Shown one piece after another: positions 35,848-49,500 of a DNA stretch of 64,000 bases (positions within the stretch are counted from its first letter, which is position 1; the number at the start of each line of letters is the position of its first letter). The notes under the pieces are model-generated. The model was given only the letters and a program-made list of their open reading frames with translations. It made no database searches and was not told where the DNA came from. The position numbers and the translations under genes were made by a program. Origin of the DNA: Acanthaster planci (Eukaryota > Echinodermata > Asteroidea > Valvatida > Acanthasteridae); assembly GCF_001949145.1 (NCBI RefSeq), contig NW_019091653.1:1-64000 (forward strand), in the 5' to 3' direction.

Positions 35848-38800
35848 TCAGTCATCTTTACCGCCAAGACAGATCACTCCAGCATCTTGGCTGTGGCCAC
35901 AAGTCGACTCCTCCCAGCAACGGGACGGACAATCACCGAGGGCGTCCTCCGAACCGGCACAGGCCACACCGTCCATGTGGACGGGCCCCCTCCCCTGGCC
36001 AAAGTAGGCGCCGGACTTGGCCTCCTTTGCGTCCTCGAACCCGAGCTCACGGCAGACCACGGAAGCGTCGTCGATGTCCCACTTGTCGTCGCAGATCGTG
36101 CCCCAAGTGTCGTTGCGGTAGATCTCCACTCGACCACTGGTGTTATTGGAGCCTCCCACCAACCGAATGGTGTCTGTAAGTTCAGAGAAATAACGCTCAA
36201 TGAAGTAGCACTAATCAGATTTTTCATTTGGTTTTGTTTCTTGGGTTTTATTTTGATTTTCCTCCGATTTCTCAGACTAAATAAAACATTTGTCTGAAAG
36301 CACACCTTAAATGAGTGAAAGATACTTACAATGTCCATATTATATTTCGACAGTAACAATTATTTGGAATAAGAAGAGATTCGACGCATAAGTTTTGACG
36401 ATTTTATGATAGAAAAATGAAAAGAATTTGGCTTGTTACAACTAGAATCTGTGGTGCAGAAAAGGTGGTAGTTTTCTTTGTATTATTTTGGAGGGGGGTA
36501 TTATTGGCGTCACATGAGAGGGAAAGACTTGACACAAACCGCGTGAGAGAGATCTTTTTTTTTACAGGCAAGATTGACATAAGGAAACAAAGAGTAGAGA
36601 TGAAGATGCTTGTGACGGGGCTCGCAATGGTGGTGACGACGTTGGTGATCAATAATGGCGCTTTCATCGATGAAAATATTGACAGTGTGAGACAATGGAT
36701 GGATTGAAGGAGGAAATTTTATATTTACTAAGTTTCGGTTGGCAAACCACCCCGGCAATAGTTGAGTCGTTACACTGCTGATACTTGGTGCAGACGAACG
36801 GGCAGTCAGCTAGCCGACTCTCTGTCCCTTCGCAGGCGACTTTGTTCATCACGATCGGCAGGTCACCACTCCCGAAGTCTGACGCTGTGCTCGCCTGAAT
36901 AGCGGCACCGAGGTCAAGCTGACGGCAAACAACGTTGGCGTCGTTGATGTCCCAACTGTCCGCACAGACGGCACCCCAGCTAACACCTTCGCCGTGGTGG
37001 TAGATCTCTACTCGGCCGCTGTGACGATCATCGCCGTCAACCAACTTTATCGACCCATCTTCTGGGACTTTAAAGAGTGTTAAAAATACGTTCTTCGTCT
37101 TCATGCAGAGCCTTCCCCTCCTTCTGTAAACGTGTGCTTCACGGCACACACTTAGAATTACCTTACAAATTAACTTACATTAACCTTACAAATTGCGTTC
37201 ATAAAGACAATTAAATGCCTCTAGCCAGTTATTTCGTATATATGAATTTCAGTGAGAAATTTCAACAGTGATGGATACTGACCTCGAAGTTTCAATACTA
37301 TTTTGTCTCAGTCTAAAAGAGGTTAAATTTTGGCCCCATGGACCCAAGATTTTGGTTCTGCCTGAATTGGGAGGCTTACAGATTTAAACTACGATGGCAC
37401 CACACAGTGGCGTATCTCGCCTAGCCCTTGCAATCCTACCTTTCATGCATGCCTTAATTTTGGTTCAGCCTATTGATCCTCATTGCCACTGCATAAAGTA
37501 TATCCCGGCCGCCTTAATTCTGACCAGAGTCACTATTTAGCCTCGTCCCCGTGGGTAACGTGAGAATCGTCGAACAAGGCATCATAGAGACCAGCAAAAC
37601 ACTGCAAAATCGAATCCATGGGAACGAACGCAGGCGGCATTAGTTTGTGCATGTCTTTATAATGACTCAATGACCGTCCCATGAAATATGCAAACGAGAC
37701 AAGTGCATACGCGCTACTGTCACTGGTTGGCAAGTTCGGCCGTCAACACTGTTGGCAGTGTAGGAGAGCTGCTCTTACCAACCTACTGCTCTTACTTCAG
37801 CCCTTGTCCGACGATCAGCTGGTTTTTCTCGAAACCAAGTGAGGTTTTCGGTTCCCTGTGGTGCGTTGGAATGTAACAGTTCCTTGTCCATAAGTTTAGG
37901 TTAAAGCTGAAGTTTCATTTACCACCGACTTCAAATGTCGTTAACCGTGTTACAGAGTTAAATTATACCTTTTGGGCGAATGCAATAGATTTCTGTATAC
38001 CTTGGCACCCGAGCACCTCAAATCTTAGATAGTAGCAGGAACCATACGACTGAGTTGGTAATATGCGAATAAACCTTGCTATCGGTACCAACGGGAAGGT
38101 GACGTTCGTTGGTCGACCACTGTACACTAAGAACTGGAAAAATAATCATTAGAAACAATTCCATCAGCTAATTCTACTCAAAAAATGTTGTCGAAATTTT
38201 AACTATGGTTTAATAACTTTCATGAAGTAAACATCAGCAGTTTTTTTAAGTTATATGAAACCTAAAGTGCTTAAAATTTTCATTCCGCATGGCACCGTTG
38301 TTCAGTGGGCCCTAGGCACCGTGTTCCGCATACTGTAGACCCTATAGTGTTCCGTAGGCCCTAGGCACTGTTGTTTTGAAGGACCTACACGCCTGGTCCT
38401 ACCATGGAGAAATAAAAGACACGTCCTACGTACCGTATATACTCCGCCGCGCCCATAAGCACTGATCTCATGCAATGCTGGTAAGTGTTTCTTTTATAGA
38501 ACCTAGCATTTTGTGTTAATATTTATTTTTATAGTTAATTTTTAACTAATACGTAATTAATACGTGAATGGTGAGGTTTGTTTTCGAGAAACACTTCCAA
38601 TTATATGCAAACATTTTCGCAAACCTCCGAATCTAGGCCCTTGGCACACTCTGCATATTATAATCCAGCCGTAGGTTCAGTGAGAGAATCCTTTTAGAGA
38701 GGGTTTATAGGCCTATGGTCAACATCCCCTCCTGAAGGCAAACAAGATAACACTTATCTTAACTGAAATGTAGGTGCTAAGTCTGAATTGATGAGTGAAG

Positions 38801-41800
38801 TAATGACCATGGGCAGCGAACATCGACGGCGCACTATACTTACTGTGATGGGTTCGTCGTTTGCACTTGACAAACTACGCCAGTCACCTGACTCAGCAGT
38901 GAGGCTGTACTGCACTGAAAATGCCCGAACATAGTAACTGGTCGCAATGTATCTTCCTTGCATGGTGACCCCAGTAACCGCAGTGGGTTGACCCAGATCA
39001 ACTTGGATCCACTGGTTTGATGTATATCTTGGTCTCCATCCGTAATTTCCTGTTGGGAATGATGAAATTATACTCTCTTTGGGACTATCACGCAAGCGAG
39101 GACAAATACCTGAGATAGATCTGTTTGTATTAAGTCAAACATGCAGTATATAAGCGAATGAAAGAAACTAAGGACCATGGTAAGTTTTAATATAATATAT
39201 TTACTGATCACTGGTACCTGTTTTGTGGGCCTGGAATAGAGCCTTGAACGGGAAGAACCCAAAATTCATTCGCTTGTTGTTTAAGTCCCCCCCCCCACTG
39301 AAAATGAAGCCTCAAAGTGGCCTCTGCAAAACTTACCGCAGTTACGCCACTGTGTATAAGAAGCATCTTGAAAGCTCCAATGCTATACGCATTGGCGAAC
39401 AGAGTGCAGCCTTTTAAATGAATGCACCTCAATACCGCTGGTATTATTTATGCTGATGTTGCATTTGCGTTGTTTTCGAAGGTCGTGCTTTATGCATAGA
39501 ATTGAGCACAAACAACGGCAAAACGACTTCTCTGCAATTCAACCGCTGCAAATGTGATATACAGTGAGTACGGTGGAGGAAAGAGTGCAAGGTAATACAA
39601 GGCAACAGATTTTCAATTTGCTCTGTTCCACTGATTTAGCCTAAGGTGTTCACGAAAAGGAGCAATCGGAGACCAACAAAGACCTACCGACATTGAGGCG
39701 AGCGTAGCGTGGGTAGTAACCAAAATAGTATGATGACGCCGTGATGCTTCTGTCTGGGAGGGCACCATTTTGCATGCCTAGAGGCCCACTTGTACATGGT
39801 GCTAGGAAAACGAACAAAATCGTTAAAACGTCCCCTATCGAGTTTAAGGTACGTGTACATTATAATACTCGCTATACATCTATTGAAAATACTGAAGTCG
39901 TTCACGGTTTGCTAGAACGAGACAAGGTTTTAATTTCCAGTTATAGTCTTTTTAATTTTGGTTTCGGATATGACATTGAAAGTTTTTAGCATCCAAAAAA
40001 CACAAAAAACCTTTTTCGACTGTTTAATTTTTCGTATAAGACGGTAAAACAACTACTCTGCTTTTCAGGGGTGAAAAAGGCACAATTATTATATTAAGGG
40101 CCGGGTTGTTTTGGACCATCTCACAGCCAGGAGCGGATTCCAACCCATTGAACTTAGCTGTCCCATGCCCGATATTTTAACTCGTAACATGCATGTAGAA
40201 ACCTTCATCAACAGTACAATTTTCAACTATCGACTCAATCCTACGTACATGTTTGTTAAGGTCATTTGAAGTTTATGCCACATGAGTGTCCGCCGCATGC
40301 ATTGAGCACGGCAGTGGAAAAGAGTAGTCATATTTTGCTGACCTATCTCGGAACAATGGGCACTGTGTGAAAACGGCATTTTCCATTTTTCACAGGTGGT
40401 ATATAAATTGGTGTTCTAAAGGTTCGGCTCGTAAAAAAAGCATGCACTGCGGTGAACTCGAAAAAAAACAAATGTTGGGAAAGACTCCGGACCTGCCTCT
40501 TTCAGAGTTAATGGTACAAACGTTGAAAGACAAATTCTCTCAAAACAAATTTGCCTGTAAGTATGCACAGTTTCAGAACTTTTAATGTTTATCAGCGTTC
40601 GTAAAAAACAAACCAAACACAGGAAAAGGTTTATATTGTGTTTGTGTGGTTGGACTCGACGCTTAAGACGACTGTCTTAATTTGCAAGATATCTTTTGTC
40701 ACTCGCAGATCATAAAAATTGTCAGAATTTCAACAAAACTGAGTCATAAGACTATCCCGGCGTAATACATTCAACTTACCGGATGTCCCTGCATGTTCTT
40801 CATCCCCATTGACAGGATGTGATGAACTGAGTCCTGCAAAAGTCACAGGAAGATATTTGGCGAATGGAATCGGGTACTTGGTTTGGTTCCAAGACCCGCT
40901 TACACATCCTGATTGATTACGTTAACAATGATCTTATTCGTCGGTTGTTTTTGTGGGGACACCATTACACGTAAAAATAATCTCTCCCATATAACACTCA
41001 GACGTAGAAGTGATGGATTATTGATATAATCATTACTTTGACCTAAAACAAGAACGTTTTGGTCCGGTTAGTTTGCTCATTGGTATGTCGAATCCACATT
41101 AACGCGAAAACAGCCTGCCTTTAATGCTGACAGGTGGTTTTTGCAGCAACATGTTGAAGCAAAACTATATGAATGTTCATATTATTAAGCTTTAAAATAA
41201 CCTTTATATGCAGTTATAATTCGCTCATTTTTGTTTGTTTGACGGACTAATCAAAATAACTGAAATAAACGAGACTATTTCAATTGCTTTACCAACTTTT
41301 CTTACCAGGTATCAGTAAATATGAATGGATTTGCCATACTACTGTAATCTCTTTCGACATGTGAAACACATGTGTCTGATACTTACACTTTTGACTAATC
41401 TCATTTTTTTTAATTGAAATGGATGACTCTATAGGCTTATGGATACTTTTCCTACATCAAAGTATCCAAGCAGCTATCACTATAACGCAAACTCCTTACG
41501 TTCGGACTGCACAATGGCAAAAGACCAAGGTCAACATGCAGGTTGGAACGTTCAGAGGACATACAACGTCAATACTCCGTTAAATGTGCAACATAATAGG
41601 CCTACTCCAGGTAAACAATGCGCAGGGTGCATAGGACTTATAAAGCTATTTAACGTGGAAGTTACTTTCAAGTAACGATGGATTGTCAAAGATATTTCAA
41701 GCTTTTGTTAGTATTCATATGATTGAACACAATATGAATTAACTTCCAACAACAAGCTTGGAGTAATATACCGAAGGAGGTGGTATCCAGTTGTTGTGTT

Positions 41801-42662
41801 TAGATTTGTACGACAACGCAGAGTCCAGATTCCAAGGAGAAAGGGATCTGGTTCTTCAGATTTCCTAAGTGCAAAAGCAGCGAATTGAATGGGTATTAAT
41901 TAAAAGGTATTGCTCCAAGCTATGACCAGGTTCAATGGTAAGCTACATGTATGTATGTACGTACAGTACATGTTCACTGCATAAGCATCACCACTTGTTT
42001 ACAAATGCACAGGTTTGCTCTAAGAACACTAATGATGTAATTTATACTACGTATGATTGAAGGAAACCATGCTAAGAAACGGCGTTCTCGTGCGCACAGG
42101 ATTAATTACGACTATAAGATCTTTTTGCACAACACTAAAACTCCCGCTTAGATTAGAAACTAATAGCAAAAACGATTTCTTAGGATTTTCTGAAGAAAGA
42201 AATTGAACAAGCCAGAAAACCTGAGAGAAAATGATCATCAAAGTCACAACCCTGTACCTTTTCAATGGCCCGTTCACACTTCTTGCCGCAAAGGCCATTT
42301 GTGCGCATGCGTGCATAATTATGAATTTATTAGTGAAGGTCTCTTTAAAAAGCGTTTTAAAAATTCATATGAGTATCAAATATATTCAAATAGTATACTC
42401 AAATATTCATATTCAAATATCAAAACACTAAATAACAGTTTCCTATGCTTAATACCACATGAAAACACCTCCAGTTTAATAAATGATGTGCATTTTGAGG
42501 CAAGGATTGTTGCCATACAAGGGTGAAGCTTTCTCCAAACTTTGGCCGTCCATGGCGGTCAATGCATTTCCAGACAAAATATAGGGCTATGTACACGTAC
42601 TGATGTGGCTTACCGAAAAGGACTGCCACGAAGGCAATCCGCAGGTTGTAGCTAGATGTCAT
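35848..42662 (-). CDS. Secreted discoidin (F5/8 type C)-SRCR-SRCR protein, six exons, 388 aa
   Basis: Exons in coding order: 42662-42614, 40833-40780, 39109-38844, 38133-38001, 37067-36729, 36173-35848. All have GT-AG borders, agreeing phases and 389 codons with stop. Exon 1 encodes a signal peptide (hydrophobic IAFVAVLFG), exon 2 a short hydrophilic linker. Exons 3-4 encode one F5/8 type C domain (about residues 35-167), with NQWIQVDLGQ, VTGVTMQGR and the closing EVLGCQ. Exon 5 and exon 6 each encode one SRCR domain (SGRVEIY, WG.(V/I)C.D.WDI.DA.VVCR, AGV.C). Introns between modules are phase 1; the one inside the discoidin domain is phase 0. Both SRCR domains are of the six-cysteine group A with one extra cysteine in a CPxxC motif. 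There is no membrane segment, so it is likely secreted. A role in glycan, lipid or microbe binding is inferred from the families only. Confidence 0.88.
37533..37733 (-). other. Coding-like frame inside an intron of the discoidin-SRCR gene
   Basis: A minus-strand frame of up to 66 codons, ending TAG at 37,533, has natural composition (SSAYALVSFAYFMGRS, then LMPPAFVPMDSILQC and an acidic tail). It has no ATG at its start. An AG precedes it at about 37,725, but the phase would not fit the phase 1 modules on either side. It may be a relic or a rare alternative last exon. No family recognised. Confidence 0.2.
39330..39432 (-). repeat. Fragment of an AGTGGCGTAACT-type dispersed element
   Basis: On the minus strand the sequence CAGTGGCGTAACTGCGG leads into a region ending in a G/C homopolymer (39,289-39,298 on the plus strand). 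Similar GGCGTAA starts occur at about 20,991, 29,861 and 37,397. These probably are ends of one family of short elements. Confidence 0.4.
40295..40600 (+). repeat. Dispersed repeat, copy B
   Basis: This is a diverged copy of the stretch at 20,235-20,480, sharing GCATTGAGCA, GCTGACCTATC, CATTTTTCACA and AAATTGGTGT in order. It lies in the intron after exon 2 of the discoidin-SRCR gene. Confidence 0.5.
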
Positions 42663-45600
42663 CACTTCTGAAAAGGAGCTCCAGTCGGACGATAATTAAG
42701 TTGCTGGTCAGATCTGATCAAGAACGATAAACTGGCCAAAAATCACAAGGGCCAATTACCTTTATATCGTGGGCATGGCATGTCACTCACACCCTTGAAA
42801 ACTGTCGCAATGTACTTAACATCGACGAAACCATTTTGACAAATGTACTTAGCCCACTCTAAAAACTTGTGCTTTCATTTCCTTGTTGACATTGAAAACA
42901 TAAGTTGGCCTAAATGAATAATAAATATTACAATACAAACTTTTTTAATCCTGCTTAATTCATGTCAATCATAAAATTGTGACTAGTAGGAAGGGATAAT
43001 GATCACATAAAGACAGACAAAGGCACAATGGCATGTTATGTTTTCATCTTTTTACTCGTGTAAAGATTGAACTACACGTTTGTGAAGGTGGTGCAAGCCT
43101 AGTGGCGCAAACCTTGTACGTGGCTATAAAGAATTGTCCGTACTCAAAGAATTTAATTTCCAAAGTAGTTGCTTCATGTGCATTTTCATGGGATTGCTCT
43201 GGGTAAATAAATAAATGTCCTAAGATCTAAATAAGCCAGTTTTGGTGATTGAGAATAGTATGCACGAACAAATCCCTCAAATTAAAATTATCATCAGCTG
43301 GAGTATTAACTGGAAGATGAGGATAACAAGGAAGCCTGAAGTCTCTCGTGTTATCGTCATCAAGCACGCACACATGTGCCACATCGTGAGAGGGAGCCAA
43401 TAGGGCCACCACCACCCCACCCCCTAAGCGAAAATTACGTTGTTATGCCTTTATTTCTTTATTAAAATTTAAGCAAGAGAGGAATGAGCCACTTTTCCTT
43501 TTCATTCTTTCCTCCCCAGAGAGTGTAACATTACTCACAAATCGGCCAATGCTCATTGCCTGTTGCCCCCAGATTGTCCCCCCAAAATTGGTTGATAATC
43601 TTCCCATGATACGCGTTTGCCTTTCGTCATCACTGGCCTTCAGTAGAAATTTTCTTGTCGTGATGTTACTCTAAAACACTCCAACCGTCTAGTACAGATT
43701 TACACGTCAAGTGTTCATTGGTTGCTTTGATGACATTTCGGGGGTGAGAAACTTCATTGTGAAGAGCTCTCCTGTACACGTACGTTGTGGTTTCATATCA
43801 CTGAGACTGCGATGTGTCAATAAAGTGCTCAAGTCTAGGTACTCATAAGAGGCAGTAATGGACTCTTAACTTCCACTTTTTTTCAATCGACTTGGGTTAT
43901 CGACTTAAAGCAATGTTTGCAGTAAGGGGCAGCATGCACGACAGAACCCTCCAAACAGTACAAATAAACTATTTTCTGATATCGAAACCATCGATCTTCA
44001 CAGGAAACATTTTATCAACCGACCCACAAACGCTTGAAAGCCCATCCATTATCCATAGCCTACATCCTGATCAACCAATCCATCAACGTGCAGTTGAAGA
44101 AGCAAACCAATGTTTCAGTTAAAATGGTCTAGTTTACTGAGTTAAAGTTTATGTCAGCAATCAGGCCAAGGGGACTTTTTGTGGCGCCGGGTGTATGATT
44201 AGTTCACTTTGTGGTCATTGTACGGTCAGAAACAAGCAGTATTAGCCCCCCCCCACCCGACCACCTGTGGCCTGCTACCAGTGATTTAAATAATATTATT
44301 AGGATTACATTGTGAGAATGCATGGTCGATTTGGCGAAGTAGGTCATCACGAAAACACTGTGCTGACTGGAAGGCTCTAGTTTGTGACCGAAGTCGAATC
44401 CCAAAGGATAAGCTAAATGACTCAACTCGATAAGAGTCACTGCAAGCAAATGAATTGACCGCGTGGATGTGTAAGCCTAGTTTGGTATACACGAAAATAT
44501 AAAGGTCGATATGGAAATCATAAAACTTCAACTACTAAATGCCAAATTCCAACCAGGTCGCTGTTTCTCATGTATACTTGATGGATCAGTGACACGAACT
44601 AAACAGCGCATTTTCCGAAACTGGAATTTACCTATAATTATTATAGCTCTTGATTAAGATTCGCCTTCGAAGGACATAACTAATATAAATTAGCTAACAT
44701 AAAAGAACACTGGCCAGGGATCACCACGAACCGTGGTCATGAACTTTCAAGAATTGTAGAGAAGAAGTTTTCTTTATTTTTTAATCAGTAAACCACACCT
44801 ATGTGGCGATATGATGTAGTAGGCCAACAGCTCTGGTCGTATCCAGAGCCATAGAGGGAGTAAAACCAACTCAGCACCTTTGAGGAACAAAACTGCTGTT
44901 CATAATGTGTGCAGTACAGCATGTGTGCTACTAAGTTTTCAATTTGCACTGACACCTAATCCACTATGTTGGTTCAAACAAGTGACTTAGCAGGCGCAAT
45001 CAAGGTATTAATATTCTTGGTGCACACGAATGTAACCGGAGGAAAAATCCTGAATGGGTAAAGACGCTTTTGATAAATTGTTATCTTAGTATTTTTCACT
45101 TTTTTCGTTGGTTTTTAATTAATTAACGCTCGGTAGAGGGAGCGGCCTCTTTTGGCGAGTCCATTGGAGCTAATTAACATTTTTTTTAGTCCAAATTCCA
45201 CAACTACTTATCTTATCTTACCCCTGTACATGCTGAAAAACCTGGTTTAGTCATTTTACAGCCAGGGCCTCCCCTAGCCAGAAAAAATGCAAAAAATCCA
45301 GCCGTCCTTGAGCCAGCCTCCAGCCAATTCCCATAGGACTGTGTGCTGTGTACAATCTAATGGGTTGTTTACAAAACGGTGCCTGGGGCAGGGAGTGGAA
45401 TGTTTTTTATCAGTAACAGCTGTCTGGAACTTGTCAGAGGCCTCTTTCGGCTGTCTTTGAAGTGTAATTTTGGTTGGGGGTGTTGTAGTGGTGGTGTGGC
45501 TTGGCTGGCGCGTGGCGAGGCCCCCCTCTCAAATCGGGATAGCCTGGAAAAATGGCCCCCCACGGTACTGTACTTTTGGTGGTTTTTGATGGTTTGTAAG

Positions 45601-46586
45601 AGCTGTAAAGGCTAGGGGACAACCACTGAAGCATTAATATACCTTTAAAAGGGACTCGGGGCTCTGCAACCCTGAAAAATGAAACGGACTCAACGGAATA
45701 GTCAGCTCCAGATACCGCGTGAAAAAAATTCGCGTCGAAGAGAGACCGTCGACTATCAACGGCAATACGGTGGGCGTTGCAGCTAAGGGACAAGTGGCCC
45801 TTACCCCTCCTCCTGGAAAAGAGAGAAAAAAAACATTAAATTGGAGGGGCAAAAAAGCGAGAGAAAGGGGGAAAAGAAATGAAAGGGGATGGAAATCACC
45901 AGTTTGCCTGAAAAATTGCCCCATCCTAATGAATGGCCTATAAGTTCTATGCCGATGAGATCTTCCCCCTCCCTCCGAAAAAAAAAATCCCCTGGAAAAG
46001 TGCTTTTACCCCTTTCCTCTTTTAATCTTCAAAAGTGGTCAATCACAACATCTGGAACCTACATGTACGTGTACTAAAGGCAGTGCATTCCACCAAATGG
46101 TTGTATTTCTGCGCGCAAGCTCATTAATATTTTGTAATCCCACGAGGTTTTTACAGTACAGTGAGACGGGCCAAAATCAGGAGGCATCATAGAAATACTT
46201 CCATAAATCCCGAATTCGGGACTGATGTTTCCAGTTCGGGGCATTTCTTCAACAAAAAGCCCCAAATTGCGGACCTATTTTGGATAGAGGCGGGAGTCTA
46301 CATTCAGAGATAAGCGCTAGGTTTTACTGCTATTTGGGGGGTATCTTCGTTCAAAAGCAAATAAAAAAAAACCTGTGGCTAACCCCCATGGAATTCAAAC
46401 GAAAAGTGATCTTCTGGCCATAATCCTGAATTTCCAGTGAAAAAACGGAGGCCAACCTTTTCACGAGAGTCAACAGGCGGCGCTATTTCGGTCCGATTTT
46501 GCACTGTTTGTGCAACCGTAATGTGCAGCGCCCTCAATCGTTTATCATTAGTTGTCGAGCTCAAAATCGTGAATTCGTACAAAAAA
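42663..46586. other. Intergenic region between two divergent genes
   Basis: The discoidin-SRCR gene leaves to the left and the MULE-type gene to the right, so both 5' regions lie here. No exon is convincing. A GC-rich, repeat-like stretch runs from about 45,240 to 45,920 with many chance frames on both strands. The sequence at 46,440-46,586 is likely 5' UTR or promoter of the downstream gene. Confidence 0.4.
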
Positions 46587-49500
46587 ATGGAGGAAATTTC
46601 TAATGAAAACGGTGAAGTAACCAATCTGCCAGAGGTTGACATAAAATGGTGTGAGTATTGCCCGTCTACTCGACAAGAAGGAAGCCTGCAAGCACTCAAG
46701 GTAGTTTAATTTATCGCTTGGTTAACCGATGTCTTCCTTCCTCAGTAGGCTTGATTGCGACTATCAGTCGTAGTGCATGAAGCACGGACAGTAGTGTAGG
46801 CTAAATGAAGACAACGTTCAACCTTGGCTAACATGTACCTGTCATGCCTGTAAGTTAGTGACACTGACACAGTCAGCTCTGTGAGGTTCATACGGTAAAG
46901 TTTTGTACTTTCATGACTTTGTAAATTGTAGATTTATAAACAGATGTAAAGAGTGAAAACAGCACAGTAACATACATGTACTAACAACATACAGCCCAAG
47001 GGCAAGGCACTGGTACATGTACGTACGTGTGCATAGGGTGAGTGCGGGAATTTTCGACCAGGAGGAAAATTTGACCAACTGCATTCAAAGACTACACAGC
47101 TGGTTGAATTTCTTGCTTTTCTTATGTAGGTGAATACCCCCACCTTTACCCTCCATACATGTACATACATGAACACACTGTGTCCCCCCCCGGCCCAGTC
47201 ATGCCAGTGCATACATGTAGATGGGGATCCTACCATTGTCCAAGACTGCAGTTTAAAACAAAATTCTACCGTTTACTTCTAGGAATACAAGCAGGAGTGT
47301 GCAATGGCACAGAAAAGGTGGGAAAAAGACTGCATCAAAACAAGTTTTTTTTCAGTTACTTTATCAACTTGATGATCAAGTAAAATGGCAAAAAATTCAT
47401 AAAAACAACTTAAATAGCTAAACATGAATGGAAAATATGGGAGAAAAAGTCAAAAATAGCATGTGGATATTTTTGACCTCAGTTAAAAAAACACTACTGA
47501 CGCATGTATGCAAATATTGGTAACACGCAACATGACTACAATGCATAGTGGCCAAGATTGCAAGATGTCGCATACATGTACAGTGTACCTACATGTAGTT
47601 CTGTACTCTCCTTTTACAGCAAATGTTACAACCACGGAAAACCATGAATAGGAGATGTCGGTATTAGTTTTCTTAATAAGGTCCTTTCAATATTTTCAAT
47701 GTCACTTCCCAGTGTCAACGTTACAATGAGCAAAAAATGATAATATTGTCAAAGTGCATTTGAATGCATCCATGTACATGTACACGTATAACATGTTTCC
47801 ACAAACCGTATTGTCCTTGCATCATTCATATGGGGATTTCATGACCGCGGATTGCTCATAGATCATCAAGATACACTGTACATACATACATGTACATATG
47901 CAGCTGCATGCTGATTGTAGGGTGCCACTGGACAAGTCTACTGAGTGTACTTGATTACCAGCTCCAGGCAGGAACAAGAGATGTTACAGTCCCTTGGTGG
48001 GAACTCACCACATTTGATCAAGGACTAGAGGAAATAATTCCCACCAACCTGTTTCTTCTTTGCTAAGGGAGTGCTTCCAGTCTGGATTCTATTATAACAA
48101 ATAGTGATGGTGTTTCAATTGATGCATTCTTGAATACTACAGGAAACCTTACCGCATGGGTACCAGTATATTTGCTGTCAGCAGGAGACTTCCAGAAACG
48201 TGCCCCGGGTGGATTTCCGAGTAAACATAAAGGATGAGCTGTCGGCCAAAGAGTGGCTAGCCAAGTACCAGGAGACAACACTGGCAACATGGCGAACAGC
48301 AAGGACATATCCAAACCGGGGCAGCAGGACACTGTGTCGTGTAAGTTCATTTGGTGGGTTTTTTAAAGAAGGGAATACGAAATCTTACCCGCTTGACCCA
48401 GATTTATGTGCGCCCAGACTAAATGTAAATGTACAGAACATGTATTTGTGACCTTCTCTGTGAAAATGAGTCACAAGTCGCCAGAGCAAAACCTGCAAGC
48501 AACTCTCACACAATGTAAAGCAATAGGAATCCCAGAAGTTTATTCATCTTCATACATGTACATGTTCCATCCATTTTCATCTGGATATCAAATTCAGTGA
48601 CACATCAAAACAGAGGGCCAAATTTCCTGTTTCCAATATAATCTAAAACTCAAAAGTAGCTCTGGCGACTTGTAACTTACATGTATTTTCACAAAGTGTG
48701 TCACATTTAGTCTAAGCCCCCAAACAAACTTGGTTTATTGATTTAAAGTTTGTCTGAGACAAGCTCAGTTACCACAATTTCAACCTACTGATCTCATGTG
48801 CATTACAGCACAAGACCTTATACATGTACGTGTATGTACACGTGTACATGTTACTTAGCTCATTTTATTTATACCCACTTGATCACAAGCCAACTGGGTC
48901 TTTCGCTCAGTTTTTCCCATTGCAGTCTAAGCCAGGCCTGCATTGTACAATACCTATACACGTACATGTACATGTATGTACAGTACTTACAGTTCGGCAC
49001 TCGTTGGCCAAATACATGTACATTGTACTGCATGTGTATGTACGCACACTATGTGTACGTGTATCTAATTACATTTTGCTGTATATACATGTACATGTAC
49101 ACGTACACTGTACGTGTACATGTGTATTTTTCAATGGAGCTTCTTATCCATTGCCACCACACACCTTGCTCCCACAATCAAAGGCATATACATGTACATC
49201 GGTATGCACAAATCAACACTTTTGGACCCCCGGTTTGTAGGATGACCCAAATCCATGTTTGAAACATTTTTTGTTACCATTTTGAAAGGTAGGAGTGCTG
49301 TAGGCTTAGTGTCAAAGTCAATGACAACCAGTTTTCAGTATGATGAATCCCATCAATCTCCCAAATGCCTTTCTTTTTTCTTTGAATTACGTGTATGCCA
49401 TGCTTAGCATCTCCTTTTCACATTTGGAAATTCTACCCATTTTGCGTGTACATTTGCGTAAATGCAGCTGGAGAAGAGGTGTCAGCACATGACCTGCCCA

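Noticed and set aside
45369-45924. Overlapping frames on both strands of a GC-rich stretch
   Set aside because: Frames are open on both strands at once, as expected from base composition; no motif or splice signal supports any of them.
48798-49262. 154-aa and 138-aa plus-strand frames rich in Tyr, Met, Cys and Val
   Set aside because: They come from chained TACATG/TGTACA words in an intron and have no natural protein composition.
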